From positions 1 to 64,000 of the forward strand of contig JAFRRH010000008.1 of the NCBI GenBank assembly GCA_017428215.1: a stretch of 64,000 nt of DNA, in the 5' to 3' direction. The position numbers were made by a program, and so were the translations under genes. Source of the stretch: Selenomonadaceae bacterium (GTDB lineage: Bacteria > Bacillota > Negativicutes > Selenomonadales > Selenomonadaceae). Positions 43,495 through 52,258 of the stretch are shown here, in pieces; the first letter of the stretch is position 1, and each line of letters begins with the position of its first letter. The notes under the pieces are model-generated. The model was not told the DNA's origin and made no database searches. It was given only the letters and a program-made list of their open reading frames with translations.

Positions 43495-43520
43495 CCCGTC
43501 AATGCGGCGGGATTTTTTTT
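43495..43520 (+). terminator. Terminator after the RTX gene
   Basis: CCCGTC-AATGC-GGCGGG stem-loop (one G-U) followed by A and T8. Confidence 0.8.
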
Positions 43521-43615
43521 GTGTATGTCTAATTTTTTTTAGGTAAGTAGCGGGAAAATTTCAATCGACGTAAAATATTAAAGGGTATGTTCGATAGGAT
43601 AGGAGATGACAGTCG

Positions 43616-44437
43616 TTGAAAAAAGTTTTTAATCTGCGCGGCGGACAAAATCTTGAAGTCGGCGGAAGAACTTTGGTTATGGGGATATTGAACGTCACGC
43701 CCGATTCTTTTTCGGACGGCGGGAGATTTTTTTCAACAGACATGGCGGCAGTGCACGCGGCTCAATTAGTTGAAGACGGAGCGGATATTATCGACATTGG
43801 CGCGGAGTCTACTCGTCCAGGCGCAACTCCAATCAGTGCAGATGAAGAATTTGCCCGCTTGGAAAAAATTTTGCCCTTGATAAAAAATTTTGGCGTTCCA
43901 ATTTCAATCGACACTTACAAACCCGAAGTTGCCGCGCAGGCTTTAGAAATCGGAGCCGACATTATTAACGATATTCGCGGATTAGAGGATTTGCGCATGA
44001 TTGACGTTGCTAAAGAATTTGACGTACCAGTTATCGCCATGCACAACGAAAAATGTTCTAACGGCGACATTATCGGCGACTTGAAGAAATTTTTTAGGCG
44101 AACGATTGCAAATTGCGCGGCTAAGGGGTTTGACACTACAAAAATTATCTTCGACCCGGGAATTGGATTCGGTAAAACGTCTGAAGACGATTTGGAGATT
44201 TTGCGACGCCTGGACGAGCTGAAAATTTTGGATGGGCAGGAAATTTTTCTAATGATTGGTGTAAGCCGCAAGAGAATTATTGGACAGGTAACGGGACTAC
44301 CGCTTTATGAACGCGACTCGGCAACAGGCGCACTTTGTGTTTATGAAATTGTCAATGGCGTCGATATTGTCCGCGTTCACAACGTCGCTATGATTTCTAA
44401 AATGTGTTTGATGACTGACAAACTATTAAAGGAGTGA
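43616..44437 (+). CDS. folP: Dihydropteroate synthase
   Basis: 273 residues, TIM barrel. Joins p-aminobenzoate to dihydropterin pyrophosphate in folate synthesis; the sulfonamide target. Motifs: VMGILNVTPDSFSDGGRFF, DIGAESTRPGATPIS, IDTYKPEVAAQALEIGADII, and late IGVSRKRIIG with Lys/Arg that bind the pterin phosphate. Start is TTG at 43616 with AGGAGATGACAG upstream. First of a folate run folP-folB-folK/folA. Confidence 0.95.
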   Translation: MKKVFNLRGGQNLEVGGRTLVMGILNVTPDSFSDGGRFFSTDMAAVHAAQLVEDGADIIDIGAESTRPGATPISADEEFARLEKILPLIKNFGVPISIDTYKPEVAAQALEIGADIINDIRGLEDLRMIDVAKEFDVPVIAMHNEKCSNGDIIGDLKKFFRRTIANCAAKGFDTTKIIFDPGIGFGKTSEDDLEILRRLDELKILDGQEIFLMIGVSRKRIIGQVTGLPLYERDSATGALCVYEIVNGVDIVRVHNVAMISKMCLMTDKLLKE

Positions 44438-44442
44438 TTCAC

Positions 44443-44808
44443 ATGACGGACAAAGTTATTTTAAAAGGAATTGAGATTAAAGGGCGGCACGGCTGCTCGG
44501 AATTTGAGCGGCAACACGAGCAACTTTTTATCGTCGACGTGGAACTTTATCTTGACCTTTTGCGGGCGAGTAAGACCGACGATTTGGGCGATACGATTGA
44601 CTACATGCAAGTTATCAGCGATATTAAAAAAATCGTCGGCGGCACCCCGCGCAATTTGATTGAAACTGTCGCGCAGGACATTTCCGAATTCCTCTTGCGC
44701 AGATATTTTCTCTTGGAAGGCTTGAAAATTACAATTCACAAGCCTAATCCGCCCGTCAAAGAAAAATTCGGCGGCGCGGCAGTCGAAATCGTCAGAAACC
44801 GTCAATGA
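44443..44808 (+). CDS. folB: Dihydroneopterin aldolase
   Basis: 121 residues, T-fold. Cleaves dihydroneopterin to hydroxymethyl-dihydropterin. Motifs: ILKGIEIKGRHGCSEFERQH with the conserved GxHG-type turn, TDDLGDTIDYMQVISDI, and LIETVAQDISEFLLRRY; C-terminal KITIHKPNPPVKEKFGGAAV. ATG at 44443 has AAGGAG eight bases upstream; GTG at 44434 is part of the same site and less likely. Overlaps the next gene by four bases. Confidence 0.93.
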   Translation: MTDKVILKGIEIKGRHGCSEFERQHEQLFIVDVELYLDLLRASKTDDLGDTIDYMQVISDIKKIVGGTPRNLIETVAQDISEFLLRRYFLLEGLKITIHKPNPPVKEKFGGAAVEIVRNRQ

Positions 44809-45713
44809 TTTTTTATTTGGGTTTAGGCGCGAATCTCGGCGAGCGGGAAAAAACACTGCGGCGTGCGATTGAGCGAGTAAAAAAAATTCCCGCCGTCAAA
44901 ATCTTGCGGGTATCGTCATTTTATGAAACGGAGCCTTGGGGCGTCGAAAGTCAGCCAAATTACATCAACGCCGCGATAAAAATTTCAACGGAACTTGAGC
45001 CGCTCGCCTTGCTTGACGAATTACAACGGATTGAACTTGAATTGGGCAGAATTCGCCGTGAGCATTGGGGCGCACGCACGATTGACATTGATATTCTCTA
45101 TGGCGCGGAAATTTCACACGAACGCTTGACGGTTCCGCATAAATTTTTATTTGAGCGCGACTTTGCACTTATACCGCTTGCAGAAATTTTCCCGACGCTT
45201 AAATTTAATCTGCGCGGCGATAAAGTTATTCGCGTGGGGGGTTCGCCGACTGATTTTAAGTTTAAACTCGTCGCCTGCGTTGATAAAAATTTCGGACTCG
45301 GCTACAAAAATGATTTGCTCTTTAGAATCCCCGCCGATTTAAAAAATTTCCGACGCTTGACGCTGAATCACACGATTATTTATGGACGGCGGACGCTTGA
45401 AACTTTTCCGAATCAAAAACCGCTTGACGAACGCAGAAATATTATTTTGAGCTGTTCGCTTAAAAATTTATCTGGCGCGGAAGTTATCGGCAGTGTCGAG
45501 GAACTTTTTAACGTGCTTAACGCGGCTGAAGAGAATTTTGTCATAGGCGGCGCAGAAATTTTTAATGAACTTATTCCATATGCGACGGAAATTTTTTTGA
45601 CAGTCGTTGATGTTGACGCGGAGGCGGATACTTTTTTCCCGTCCGTTGACGAATTTATTTTGCGCGACGTGAAAACTTTTGACGGATTGGAATTCAGGAG
45701 ATACACACGATGA
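44805..45713 (+). CDS. Fused HPPK-dihydrofolate reductase (FolK-FolA)
   Basis: 302 residues in two parts. Residues 1-~140 are hydroxymethyldihydropterin pyrophosphokinase: [60 protein letters not shown]. Residues ~152-302 are dihydrofolate reductase: [40 protein letters not shown] (Asp178 is the catalytic acid), [26 protein letters not shown] and FLTVVD. The linker is short and there is no stop between them. HPPK is usually free or fused to DHPS or FolB; a join to DHFR is uncommon. Product would hold steps 6 and 8 of folate synthesis in one chain. Confidence 0.9.
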   Translation: MIFYLGLGANLGEREKTLRRAIERVKKIPAVKILRVSSFYETEPWGVESQPNYINAAIKISTELEPLALLDELQRIELELGRIRREHWGARTIDIDILYGAEISHERLTVPHKFLFERDFALIPLAEIFPTLKFNLRGDKVIRVGGSPTDFKFKLVACVDKNFGLGYKNDLLFRIPADLKNFRRLTLNHTIIYGRRTLETFPNQKPLDERRNIILSCSLKNLSGAEVIGSVEELFNVLNAAEENFVIGGAEIFNELIPYATEIFLTVVDVDAEADTFFPSVDEFILRDVKTFDGLEFRRYTR

Positions 45714-46387
45714 AAAAAATTTTTAAAAATGATTGGCAGGAGCTTTTAGCGGAGGAGTTACAGGAGCAATATTATCAGGAGTTGAGGAAATTTTTAATTG
45801 ACGAGTACAGCACGAAAAAAATTTTCCCGAACATGTACGACATATTTAACGCACTGCATTTCACGAGCTACGCCGATACTAAAGTTGTAATTTTGGGGCA
45901 AGACCCGTATCACGAGCCGGGACAAGCTCACGGATTGAGTTTTTCAGTTTTGCCGAACGTGCCGCCGCCTCCGTCGCTGATAAATATCTTTAAAGAGCTT
46001 CGCGACGACCTCGATTGCTTTATTCCGAATAATGGTTGCCTTAAACCTTGGGCGGAGCAGGGAGTTTTGCTTTTAAACACGGTTTTAACAGTCAGAGCAC
46101 ACGCGGCGAATTCACATCGCGGACGCGGCTGGGAAATTTTCACCGATAAAATTATTCGTCTGCTGAATGAACACGAACGACCGCTTGCGTTTATCTTGTG
46201 GGGACGACCTGCGCGGAGCAAAAAAAATATGATAACGAACTCGCGCCATTTTATCGTTGAATCGGCGCATCCAAGTCCGTTATCGGCGAGCGGCGGATTT
46301 TTCGGTAGCCGTCCGTTCTCGCGCGTTAATAAATTTCTCGAATCAATCGGCGAAACTCCTATCGATTGGCAAATTCCTAACCTTTAG
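45710..46387 (+). CDS. ung: Uracil-DNA glycosylase (family 1)
   Basis: 225 residues. Removes uracil from DNA. Water-activating loop [20 protein letters not shown] with the catalytic Asp, [35 protein letters not shown], and the Leu-insertion loop [20 protein letters not shown]. Overlaps folK-folA by four bases. Confidence 0.96.
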   Translation: MKKIFKNDWQELLAEELQEQYYQELRKFLIDEYSTKKIFPNMYDIFNALHFTSYADTKVVILGQDPYHEPGQAHGLSFSVLPNVPPPPSLINIFKELRDDLDCFIPNNGCLKPWAEQGVLLLNTVLTVRAHAANSHRGRGWEIFTDKIIRLLNEHERPLAFILWGRPARSKKNMITNSRHFIVESAHPSPLSASGGFFGSRPFSRVNKFLESIGETPIDWQIPNL

Positions 46388-46402
46388 AAAGGAGCCTGTT
46401 AA

Positions 46403-46774
46403 ATGACTAAGAAAACAATTTCCCGAATTCTTCTGGCAATTTTAATTATCTCGAACGTCTATTTGATTTGGCGAGTTAACTCCAACACGATGTCGATTGC
46501 CGCTTATGACGCCGGAATTAATCAGCGGACGGGCGTCGGTAAACTCGAAAGTTTTTGGACAAAATATATCGGCGGCTCCAAAGGTTTTGGAAGCTACGAG
46601 GACAGGTCACGAGCCGAAGCCGACAGTCAAACTGCAACTAATGTGCTTATCGTTTTAGATATTGTTATTATCGGCGCGATTTACTTTTTGAATAGAAAAC
46701 CTAAGCCAAAACCCGCGCCCGTCGAAGATGATTCTTGGAATAAACTTTCGCGCAGAGGTCGTCGGCGCAGATAA
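46403..46774 (+). CDS. Small membrane protein of unknown function
   Basis: 123 residues, not recognised. Two predicted membrane segments: residues ~7-24 (ISRILLAILIISNVYLIW) and ~78-94 (VLIVLDIVIIGAIYFL), with a ~50-residue polar loop between them (GINQRTGVGKLESFWTKYIG) and a basic tail (NKLSRRGRRRR). It follows ung by 15 bases behind GAAAGGAG and converges on the amidase gene. Confidence 0.6.
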   Translation: MTKKTISRILLAILIISNVYLIWRVNSNTMSIAAYDAGINQRTGVGKLESFWTKYIGGSKGFGSYEDRSRAEADSQTATNVLIVLDIVIIGAIYFLNRKPKPKPAPVEDDSWNKLSRRGRRRR

Positions 46775-46775
46775 A

Positions 46776-47357
46776 TTATTCAAAATCGTGGCAGTAACGT
46801 CGTATCTCGTCAAGTTTTTTGTAAAGATTATCGCCAGGACAACTCGTATCGTTTAAATTCCTGTGTCCGACGATAACGCCCTTACCCATAGGATTAAGCT
46901 TGTACTTTTGACAGAGCCACGCCGTTAAAAGTTTCAACGAATCCATTTGCTTATGATTGGGCTTGGCGACATTAAAATTACCTGCGACGCAAATCCCGAC
47001 AGAATTTTTATTATGCTGATAAGCATGCGCCCCGACCGCTAAAGGTTTACGTCCCTGCTCAATCGTGCCGTCCTTGCGAATCACGTAATGATAGCCGATT
47101 CCCGCCCAACCATTTGTCTCTTGATGAAATTTATGGATTTCCTCAGCGGAAGAATCTTTATCGCCGTCGGGAAAGCCCGCGTGATGAATTACAATCATTT
47201 CCGTCGTCGGACGCTCTTCGTACTCGGTGAAGTTCAAAAATAATTTTCTAATCGGCGGCTCCCATGTCTCCAAAATATAAGCTACCGCCTTGTCGTCACC
47301 AAAAATAATTCCCGCCGCCGCCAATGACAACATTCTTAAAAATTTTCTTCTGTCCAT
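46776..47357 (-). CDS. Tat-exported N-acetylmuramoyl-L-alanine amidase (Amidase_2)
   Basis: 193 residues. Twin-arginine signal MDRRKFLRMLSLAAAGIIFG (RRKFL). Then an Amidase_2/PGRP zinc amidase: MIVIHHAGFPDG (first His), GIGYHYVIRKDGTIEQGR, NSVGICVAGNF, and VGHRNLNDTSCPGDNLY with the second zinc His and Cys. It cuts the MurNAc-L-Ala bond of peptidoglycan. Export in folded form by Tat is notable for this enzyme class, though known for some amidases. Ribosome site GGAGGGAAAAATC. Confidence 0.88.
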   Translation of the reverse strand: MDRRKFLRMLSLAAAGIIFGDDKAVAYILETWEPPIRKLFLNFTEYEERPTTEMIVIHHAGFPDGDKDSSAEEIHKFHQETNGWAGIGYHYVIRKDGTIEQGRKPLAVGAHAYQHNKNSVGICVAGNFNVAKPNHKQMDSLKLLTAWLCQKYKLNPMGKGVIVGHRNLNDTSCPGDNLYKKLDEIRRYCHDFE

Positions 47358-47407
47358 GATTTTTCCCTCCGCTAAATTCAGCTCTGTAAAATCTTAGAAA
47401 AATTTTT

Positions 47408-47435
47408 TTGCATTTTCAAGCACAGCTGTTATAAT
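47408..47435 (+). promoter_or_regulatory. Promoter of the Hpt gene
   Basis: TTGCAT, 16-base spacer, TATAAT, 35 bases before the start codon. Confidence 0.7.
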
Positions 47436-47469
47436 CATTTCCGTAAACAAGTAATTAGGAGGAAATTTT

Positions 47470-47808
47470 ATGCTGACTATCGCAAAGCTTCAAGAATACG
47501 GAGTAAACACTAAGGAAGGACTTGCCCGTTGCATGAACATGGAAAAATTTTATTTTCGTATGTTGGGCATGGGGCTTAAGAATGATTCCTTCGATAAACT
47601 CGAAAAGTCGCTCGCAGAAGGTAATTTGGAAGACGCTTTTGAACAAGCGCACGCTCTTAAAGGTGTAGTCGGTAACCTCGCTATCACTCCGATTTTCCAG
47701 CCTCTTAGCAACCTCACCGAATCCCTCCGCGCTAAAGAGAATTTGGATTACGTCTCTCTTTACAAACCGATAAAAGAATTGCGCGATAAACTGGTTGCCG
47801 AACTCTAA
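47470..47808 (+). CDS. Stand-alone Hpt (histidine phosphotransfer) protein
   Basis: 112 residues, all helical. The phosphotransfer motif is EQAHALKGVVGNLAI with the phospho-accepting His at residue 61, followed by FQPLSNLTESLRAKEN. Hpt proteins pass phosphate between a hybrid histidine kinase and a response regulator. No kinase or regulator is adjacent; it is monocistronic with its own promoter, AGGAGG site and terminator. Confidence 0.85.
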   Translation: MLTIAKLQEYGVNTKEGLARCMNMEKFYFRMLGMGLKNDSFDKLEKSLAEGNLEDAFEQAHALKGVVGNLAITPIFQPLSNLTESLRAKENLDYVSLYKPIKELRDKLVAEL

Positions 47809-47847
47809 AAATATATTCTGCTGAATCAATCTACATTAATAAACTTT

Positions 47848-47885
47848 ATCCGCCCGCTAAGAAAGGAGCGGATTCTTTATTTTAC
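47848..47885 (+). terminator. Terminator after the Hpt gene
   Basis: ATCCGC pairs with GCGGAT across a 14-base loop, followed by TCTTTATTTTA. Confidence 0.55.
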
Positions 47886-47899
47886 GAAACACAAAAACT

Positions 47900-49021
47900 T
47901 TACACTAAAAATTTTGCGTAGTCTACGAATTCGCAATTAAGAGCCTCTGCAACAGCTTTGTTGGTAAGGTTGCCGTCAATCGTGTTGAGACCTTTAGCAA
48001 GTCCTGCGTCCTCTTGGCAAGCCGCTATCCAACCTTTGCTCTCGATTTTCAAAGCATACGGCAAAGTTGCATTCGTTAGGGCAAGCGTTGAAGTTCTGGA
48101 GACTGCGCCAGGAATATTTGCAACGGAATAATGAATTACGCCGTGTTTAACAAAAGTTGGATCGCTGTGCGTGGTGACGTGGTCGCAAGTGGCAATCGAG
48201 CCACCCTGATCAATCGCAACGTCAACGATAACGGAGCCTTTCTTCATGCTTTTAACCATTTCTTCCGTAACAAGTTGAGGAGTTTTCGCGCCAGGTACCA
48301 AAACCGCGCCAATTAATAAATCTGCTTGCTTAACCCATTGCGCGATATTGTAAGCGTTGCTCATGACGGTGCAGACTTTGCCGCCGAAAATGTCATCAAG
48401 ATAGCGGAGACGTTCAATAGACAAATCAATAATCGTGACACGTGCACGCATTCCGAGAGCAATTTTCGCCGCATTAGTTCCGACGACACCGCCGCCGATT
48501 ATGACGACTTGACCGGAGGCAACACCACTTACACCGCCGAGCAAAACGCCACGTCCGCCATACTGACTTTCGAGGAATTGCGCACCGAGCTGAATTGACA
48601 TGCGCCCGGCAATTTCACTCATCGGGGCGAGCAAAGGCAAGCTCCTGCCGTCACGACCAACAACCGTCTCATAAGCAATGCCCGTAACTTTTTTATCGAG
48701 TAAAGCTTTCGTAAGTGTGGGTTCGGGCGCGAGGTGCAAATACGTAAAGAGAATTTGTCCAGCGTGGAAAAGTTCGTATTCAGGCTCAAGCGGCTCTTTA
48801 ACTTTGATAATCATTTCCGCATCGTCGAAGATTTTTTTCTTGTCAGCGATGATTTCCGCACCAACTGCTTTATAATCTCCGTCCTCGAAACCGGAGCCAA
48901 TGCCCGCGCCCTGTTCAATTAAAACTTTGTTCCCAGCTTTAACGAGTGCGTCCGCTCCTGCCGGCGTCAAGCCCACGCGGTTTTCGTTGTTCTTAATTTC
49001 CTTAGATACGCCAATAATCAT
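47900..49021 (-). CDS. ald: Alanine dehydrogenase
   Basis: 373 residues. NAD-dependent oxidative deamination of L-alanine to pyruvate and ammonia. Motifs: [20 protein letters not shown] at the start, [40 protein letters not shown], the NAD fold [20 protein letters not shown] and [23 protein letters not shown] at 49021 has AGGAGG upstream; a longer frame to 49153 would add 44 residues that the family does not have. Monocistronic. Confidence 0.95.
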   Translation of the reverse strand: MIIGVSKEIKNNENRVGLTPAGADALVKAGNKVLIEQGAGIGSGFEDGDYKAVGAEIIADKKKIFDDAEMIIKVKEPLEPEYELFHAGQILFTYLHLAPEPTLTKALLDKKVTGIAYETVVGRDGRSLPLLAPMSEIAGRMSIQLGAQFLESQYGGRGVLLGGVSGVASGQVVIIGGGVVGTNAAKIALGMRARVTIIDLSIERLRYLDDIFGGKVCTVMSNAYNIAQWVKQADLLIGAVLVPGAKTPQLVTEEMVKSMKKGSVIVDVAIDQGGSIATCDHVTTHSDPTFVKHGVIHYSVANIPGAVSRTSTLALTNATLPYALKIESKGWIAACQEDAGLAKGLNTIDGNLTNKAVAEALNCEFVDYAKFLV

Positions 49022-49092
49022 AGCGTCATACCTCCTACAAAAATTTTTTTCATACATGATACACCCGCTTAAAAGATTGTCAACGCCAAAGT

Positions 49093-49119
49093 AAAAAAAT
49101 CCCGCCACGTTGACGGGAT
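49093..49119 (-). terminator. Terminator after the third RTX gene
   Basis: On the minus strand ATCCCG-TCAACGTGG-CGGGAT followed by T7; it lies 24 bases past the RTX stop. Confidence 0.75.
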
Positions 49120-49142
49120 AAAATATTTTTTTCCGATTGATT

Positions 49143-51338
49143 TTATTTAACAAGTTTGGAGTTGCTAATTTGATAGGTTGTACCGTTAATATTAAATTTG
49201 CCGCTGGAGCTGACGTTATCTAAGATAACTGTTCCGCCGCCTGAAATCGTCAGTGTGAGTTTGTTGTCGTTGAAGTTTGAATCGGTGAACGAGCCGCCCT
49301 CTTTGCCGTCCGACTTAAGAATTTGCAACATATCGCAATAAGAATCGCTGTAATAGTAGTAGTCAGTAATGGTATCGGTGCCTTCGTTCGGCTTGTAGAT
49401 AAAGACATCGTAACCGCTACCGCCTGTCAAAGTATCATCGCCTGCGCCGCCCCAAAGTGTATCGTTGTCGTAACCGCCATAGAGCGAATCGTTTCCTGCG
49501 CCGCCAACCAGTGAATCCGCGCCGCTGTAGCCAGAGATTGTGTCGTTGCCTTTGCCGCCCAAAACTGTTATGTTGTCACTGCGAGAGATATTGCTGTAAA
49601 TCTGGACGCCAGCTGTAGTTTTCGAGGCATCAACATATGTCGTATAGGCTCCCATGTTAAAGGATGTAGCGCTTGCTTTGAGCGTGACAGACGGGACTGT
49701 AACGCTACCGTCGCTCATGTAAATATTTTCAGCGAGGAGTTTGTCTTTTGAATTGAGGACAGTAATTTTTTTATTGACGGCGTCCTTTAAGGTGAGCGTG
49801 CCCGTGCCGATTTTTAAGATAACATCGTTTTCGCTGACGGTTGCCGAGAATTTTGTTGTGCCGATAATTTTTATTGAGTCATCAACGCCGAAGCCCTCGA
49901 CAATATCGTTGCCGTCGCCCGTCTTGTAAACGACCAAATTATCATCTGAATAACTACTCAAAGAAATGGAATCGTTGCCCGCGCCGCCATAAATCGAAAC
50001 GTTGTCGTTGTCGTTATAAATCGTGTCGGAACCCGCACCGCCTGCGATTGAAATATTTTCGCCGTAATTTCTAATTGAATCGTTGCCGTCGCCGCCGTCG
50101 ATTGAAACATTTGTGCCTCTGTTGGAAACAGTATCGTTGCCTGCGCCCGCGTTGACGGTGACATTTTCCGAATAGGTGTAGTCGTATTTTTTCGTTTCAG
50201 CGTTCCATTTTTTGTCCGAATCAATATAAATGTAGTCTTTACCCGTGCCGGCGTCTATAGAAACGTTATTGGCGTAATTACGAATTAGGTCGTTGCCCGC
50301 GTCGCCTATGACTGTAGCGTTGTCCACATAGTTATTTAAAGTGTCTTTGACTCGCGTGCCGATTACCCTTGCTTTAACTTGGAAGGAAAGTGCCTTGCCT
50401 TTGGCGTCAACGATATTCAGCTTTTCGAGATGTTTATAGCTACTACCAGTGTAATATCCCAACTCTTCATCGTAGTAGAGACTGCTCGACATATACAACT
50501 TTATGGTATTTCTCCCGACAGTCACGAAATAATTTTCCCCGTCGGACGTAACAACGGAATTGAATTTTCCCGACGTAATCTGGAGCGTGCTTGTCGAATT
50601 GAAGCCTTCGATTGTGTCGTTGCCGCCGCTGTACTTGAACAAAATATTTTTTCTATTGCCGCTATCAATATAGTCGTTGCCGGCTCCCGCCTTGATTATA
50701 GCATTGTCGCCTCGTTCGAGACGAATAGAATTATTGCCGTCGCCCGCGTCGATTGTAACATTGTCGCCTTGTTCGACATGGATTGAATCGTTACCGGAGC
50801 CGCCGCTGATAGAAACTTTCGAGCCGTAATTCCAAATGTAGTCGTCGCCTTTGCCGCCAGAGATTTTCGCGCTGTCAAGGTAATTTGTAAAATAATCCGC
50901 GTATTTTGTACCAGAGATTTTTTTGTTGACTTTGTAATTAATCGCCTTATTATTGGCGTCAACGATTTTAAGTTCGTCAACTTTCGCGCCGCCCGCCAAT
51001 GTGATAACGTTTTTGCCGACGGTAAGGAAGTAGGAGTAACCGTCCGTAGTCAGGACAGTGTTAAGTTTGCCCGACGCGATTTTGAGCGTGCTCGTCTCGT
51101 TGAAGCCCTCAATGTGGTCGTTGCCGCCGTCATACCTGAAGACAACATTCACGCCCTCATTGTAAACGGAATCGCTACCCGCGCCGCCCGTAATAGTCAC
51201 CTTGTCGCCGTAGTTTTCGATTGAGTCATTGCCTGCGCCCGCGTTGATTGTCAGCTTGTCACCGTAGTTGTAAATTGTGTCCGCATTCGACGTGCCCTTG
51301 ACAGCTACGCCGTCCGTAACGTTTTCTTTAATCGCCAT
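49143..51338 (-). CDS. Large RTX/beta-solenoid protein, secreted
   Basis: 731 residues of the same design as the protein at 41166-43475. Three or four blocks of ~19-residue repeats ([20 protein letters not shown]) each close with a cap such as [20 protein letters not shown] followed by a hydrophobic strand segment ending in [14 protein letters not shown]. Near residues 590-650 there is a short canonical RTX run ([20 protein letters not shown]) and a T1SS-like tail ending NSKLVK. No Sec signal. Start ATG has AAGGAGGAATTTTT upstream. Its promoter region holds a T12 tract. Confidence 0.85.
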   Translation of the reverse strand: MAIKENVTDGVAVKGTSNADTIYNYGDKLTINAGAGNDSIENYGDKVTITGGAGSDSVYNEGVNVVFRYDGGNDHIEGFNETSTLKIASGKLNTVLTTDGYSYFLTVGKNVITLAGGAKVDELKIVDANNKAINYKVNKKISGTKYADYFTNYLDSAKISGGKGDDYIWNYGSKVSISGGSGNDSIHVEQGDNVTIDAGDGNNSIRLERGDNAIIKAGAGNDYIDSGNRKNILFKYSGGNDTIEGFNSTSTLQITSGKFNSVVTSDGENYFVTVGRNTIKLYMSSSLYYDEELGYYTGSSYKHLEKLNIVDAKGKALSFQVKARVIGTRVKDTLNNYVDNATVIGDAGNDLIRNYANNVSIDAGTGKDYIYIDSDKKWNAETKKYDYTYSENVTVNAGAGNDTVSNRGTNVSIDGGDGNDSIRNYGENISIAGGAGSDTIYNDNDNVSIYGGAGNDSISLSSYSDDNLVVYKTGDGNDIVEGFGVDDSIKIIGTTKFSATVSENDVILKIGTGTLTLKDAVNKKITVLNSKDKLLAENIYMSDGSVTVPSVTLKASATSFNMGAYTTYVDASKTTAGVQIYSNISRSDNITVLGGKGNDTISGYSGADSLVGGAGNDSLYGGYDNDTLWGGAGDDTLTGGSGYDVFIYKPNEGTDTITDYYYYSDSYCDMLQILKSDGKEGGSFTDSNFNDNKLTLTISGGGTVILDNVSSSGKFNINGTTYQISNSKLVK

Positions 51339-51368
51339 AAAAATTCCTCCTTAACTTTTTATGGCATT

Positions 51369-51393
51369 ATTATAATTGTTTTTTTTTTTTCAA
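51369..51393 (-). promoter_or_regulatory. RTX promoter region with homopolymer tract
   Basis: Minus-strand TATAAT (51369-51374) preceded by an A12 run (T12 at 51379-51390 on the plus strand) that merges with TTGAAA (51388-51393). The gap between the two boxes is now 13 bases, shorter than the usual 16-18. Confidence 0.45.
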
Positions 51394-51410
51394 TTCCTAG
51401 CTCCAAAATT

Positions 51411-52238
51411 TTATTTCAACGCGATGAATGCGGCAATTCGTCCTGTACGGTCAAATCCTTTTTTCTGCGCGGCACGATAGGAAAAATACCAACTACTTCC
51501 GCAACAAGTACACTCGCCAGCCACGTCGATATTTTCTTTAGAAACGCCGATTTCTAAAAGCTGAATCACATTTGCCCGCCATAAATCTAAAAAAATTTTC
51601 CCGTCGCGTTCGATTAAAAGTTCACGGTAATTGTTAGGGAATGCCGCCTTGCATTTATCAACAACCACGCCGCCGATTTCATAACAACAAGCTCCGATTG
51701 ACGGCGCAATTCCAATCAAACAATCTTCAGCTCGCGTCCCGAATTCGTCGCCCATTTTGAGCAAAGTTTTAGCGGCGATTTTTTTAAGTGTACCTTTCCA
51801 GCCGCCGTGCGCCAGTCCAATCGCTTGATTCTCCACGTCAACAAAAAAAATCGGCACGCAATCAGCAAAACACAGCATAAGCGGCAAAGCGGGTGTGTTC
51901 GTGATGAGCGCGTCGGTTTCGGGTATCGAGTCGGCATAATTAGTACAGCCACAACCGCGATAATTATCATCAACGCGGAAAATTTTATCGCCGTGAACTT
52001 GATTAGGCGTAACAATGTCCGCAACGTCAAATCCGAGCGATTGAACAAATTTTTTCCGATTGGCAAGAACGTCTGCAGGTTCGTCTCCGACGTGGAGCGC
52101 AAGATTTAAGCTGTCGAACGGAGACTTACTAAAACCGCCAATTCGCGTTGATACCGCATGTGTAATTAAATCTTCAGGGAACGTCGAAAACTTCCCGTGC
52201 CAAAGATTATTTTCCGTCCGTTTTAAAAAGTAGCTCAT
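51411..52238 (-). CDS. pgeF: PgeF/YfiH-family multicopper oxidase-like purine nucleoside phosphorylase
   Basis: 275 residues. Family formerly called laccase-domain or DUF152; members remove wrongly incorporated L-Ser from UDP-MurNAc or act as purine nucleoside phosphorylase/adenosine deaminase. Motifs: TRIGGFSKSPFDSLNLALHV, VTPNQVHGDKIF with the metal His, DALITNTPALPLMLCFADCV (Cys ligand), AIGLAHGGWKGTLKKIAAKT (His), and GECTCCGSSWYFSYRAA. Located 20 bases past the mutL stop on the same strand. Confidence 0.9.
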   Translation of the reverse strand: MSYFLKRTENNLWHGKFSTFPEDLITHAVSTRIGGFSKSPFDSLNLALHVGDEPADVLANRKKFVQSLGFDVADIVTPNQVHGDKIFRVDDNYRGCGCTNYADSIPETDALITNTPALPLMLCFADCVPIFFVDVENQAIGLAHGGWKGTLKKIAAKTLLKMGDEFGTRAEDCLIGIAPSIGACCYEIGGVVVDKCKAAFPNNYRELLIERDGKIFLDLWRANVIQLLEIGVSKENIDVAGECTCCGSSWYFSYRAAQKKGFDRTGRIAAFIALK

Positions 52239-52258
52239 GATATTTCTCCTTAAAAAAT

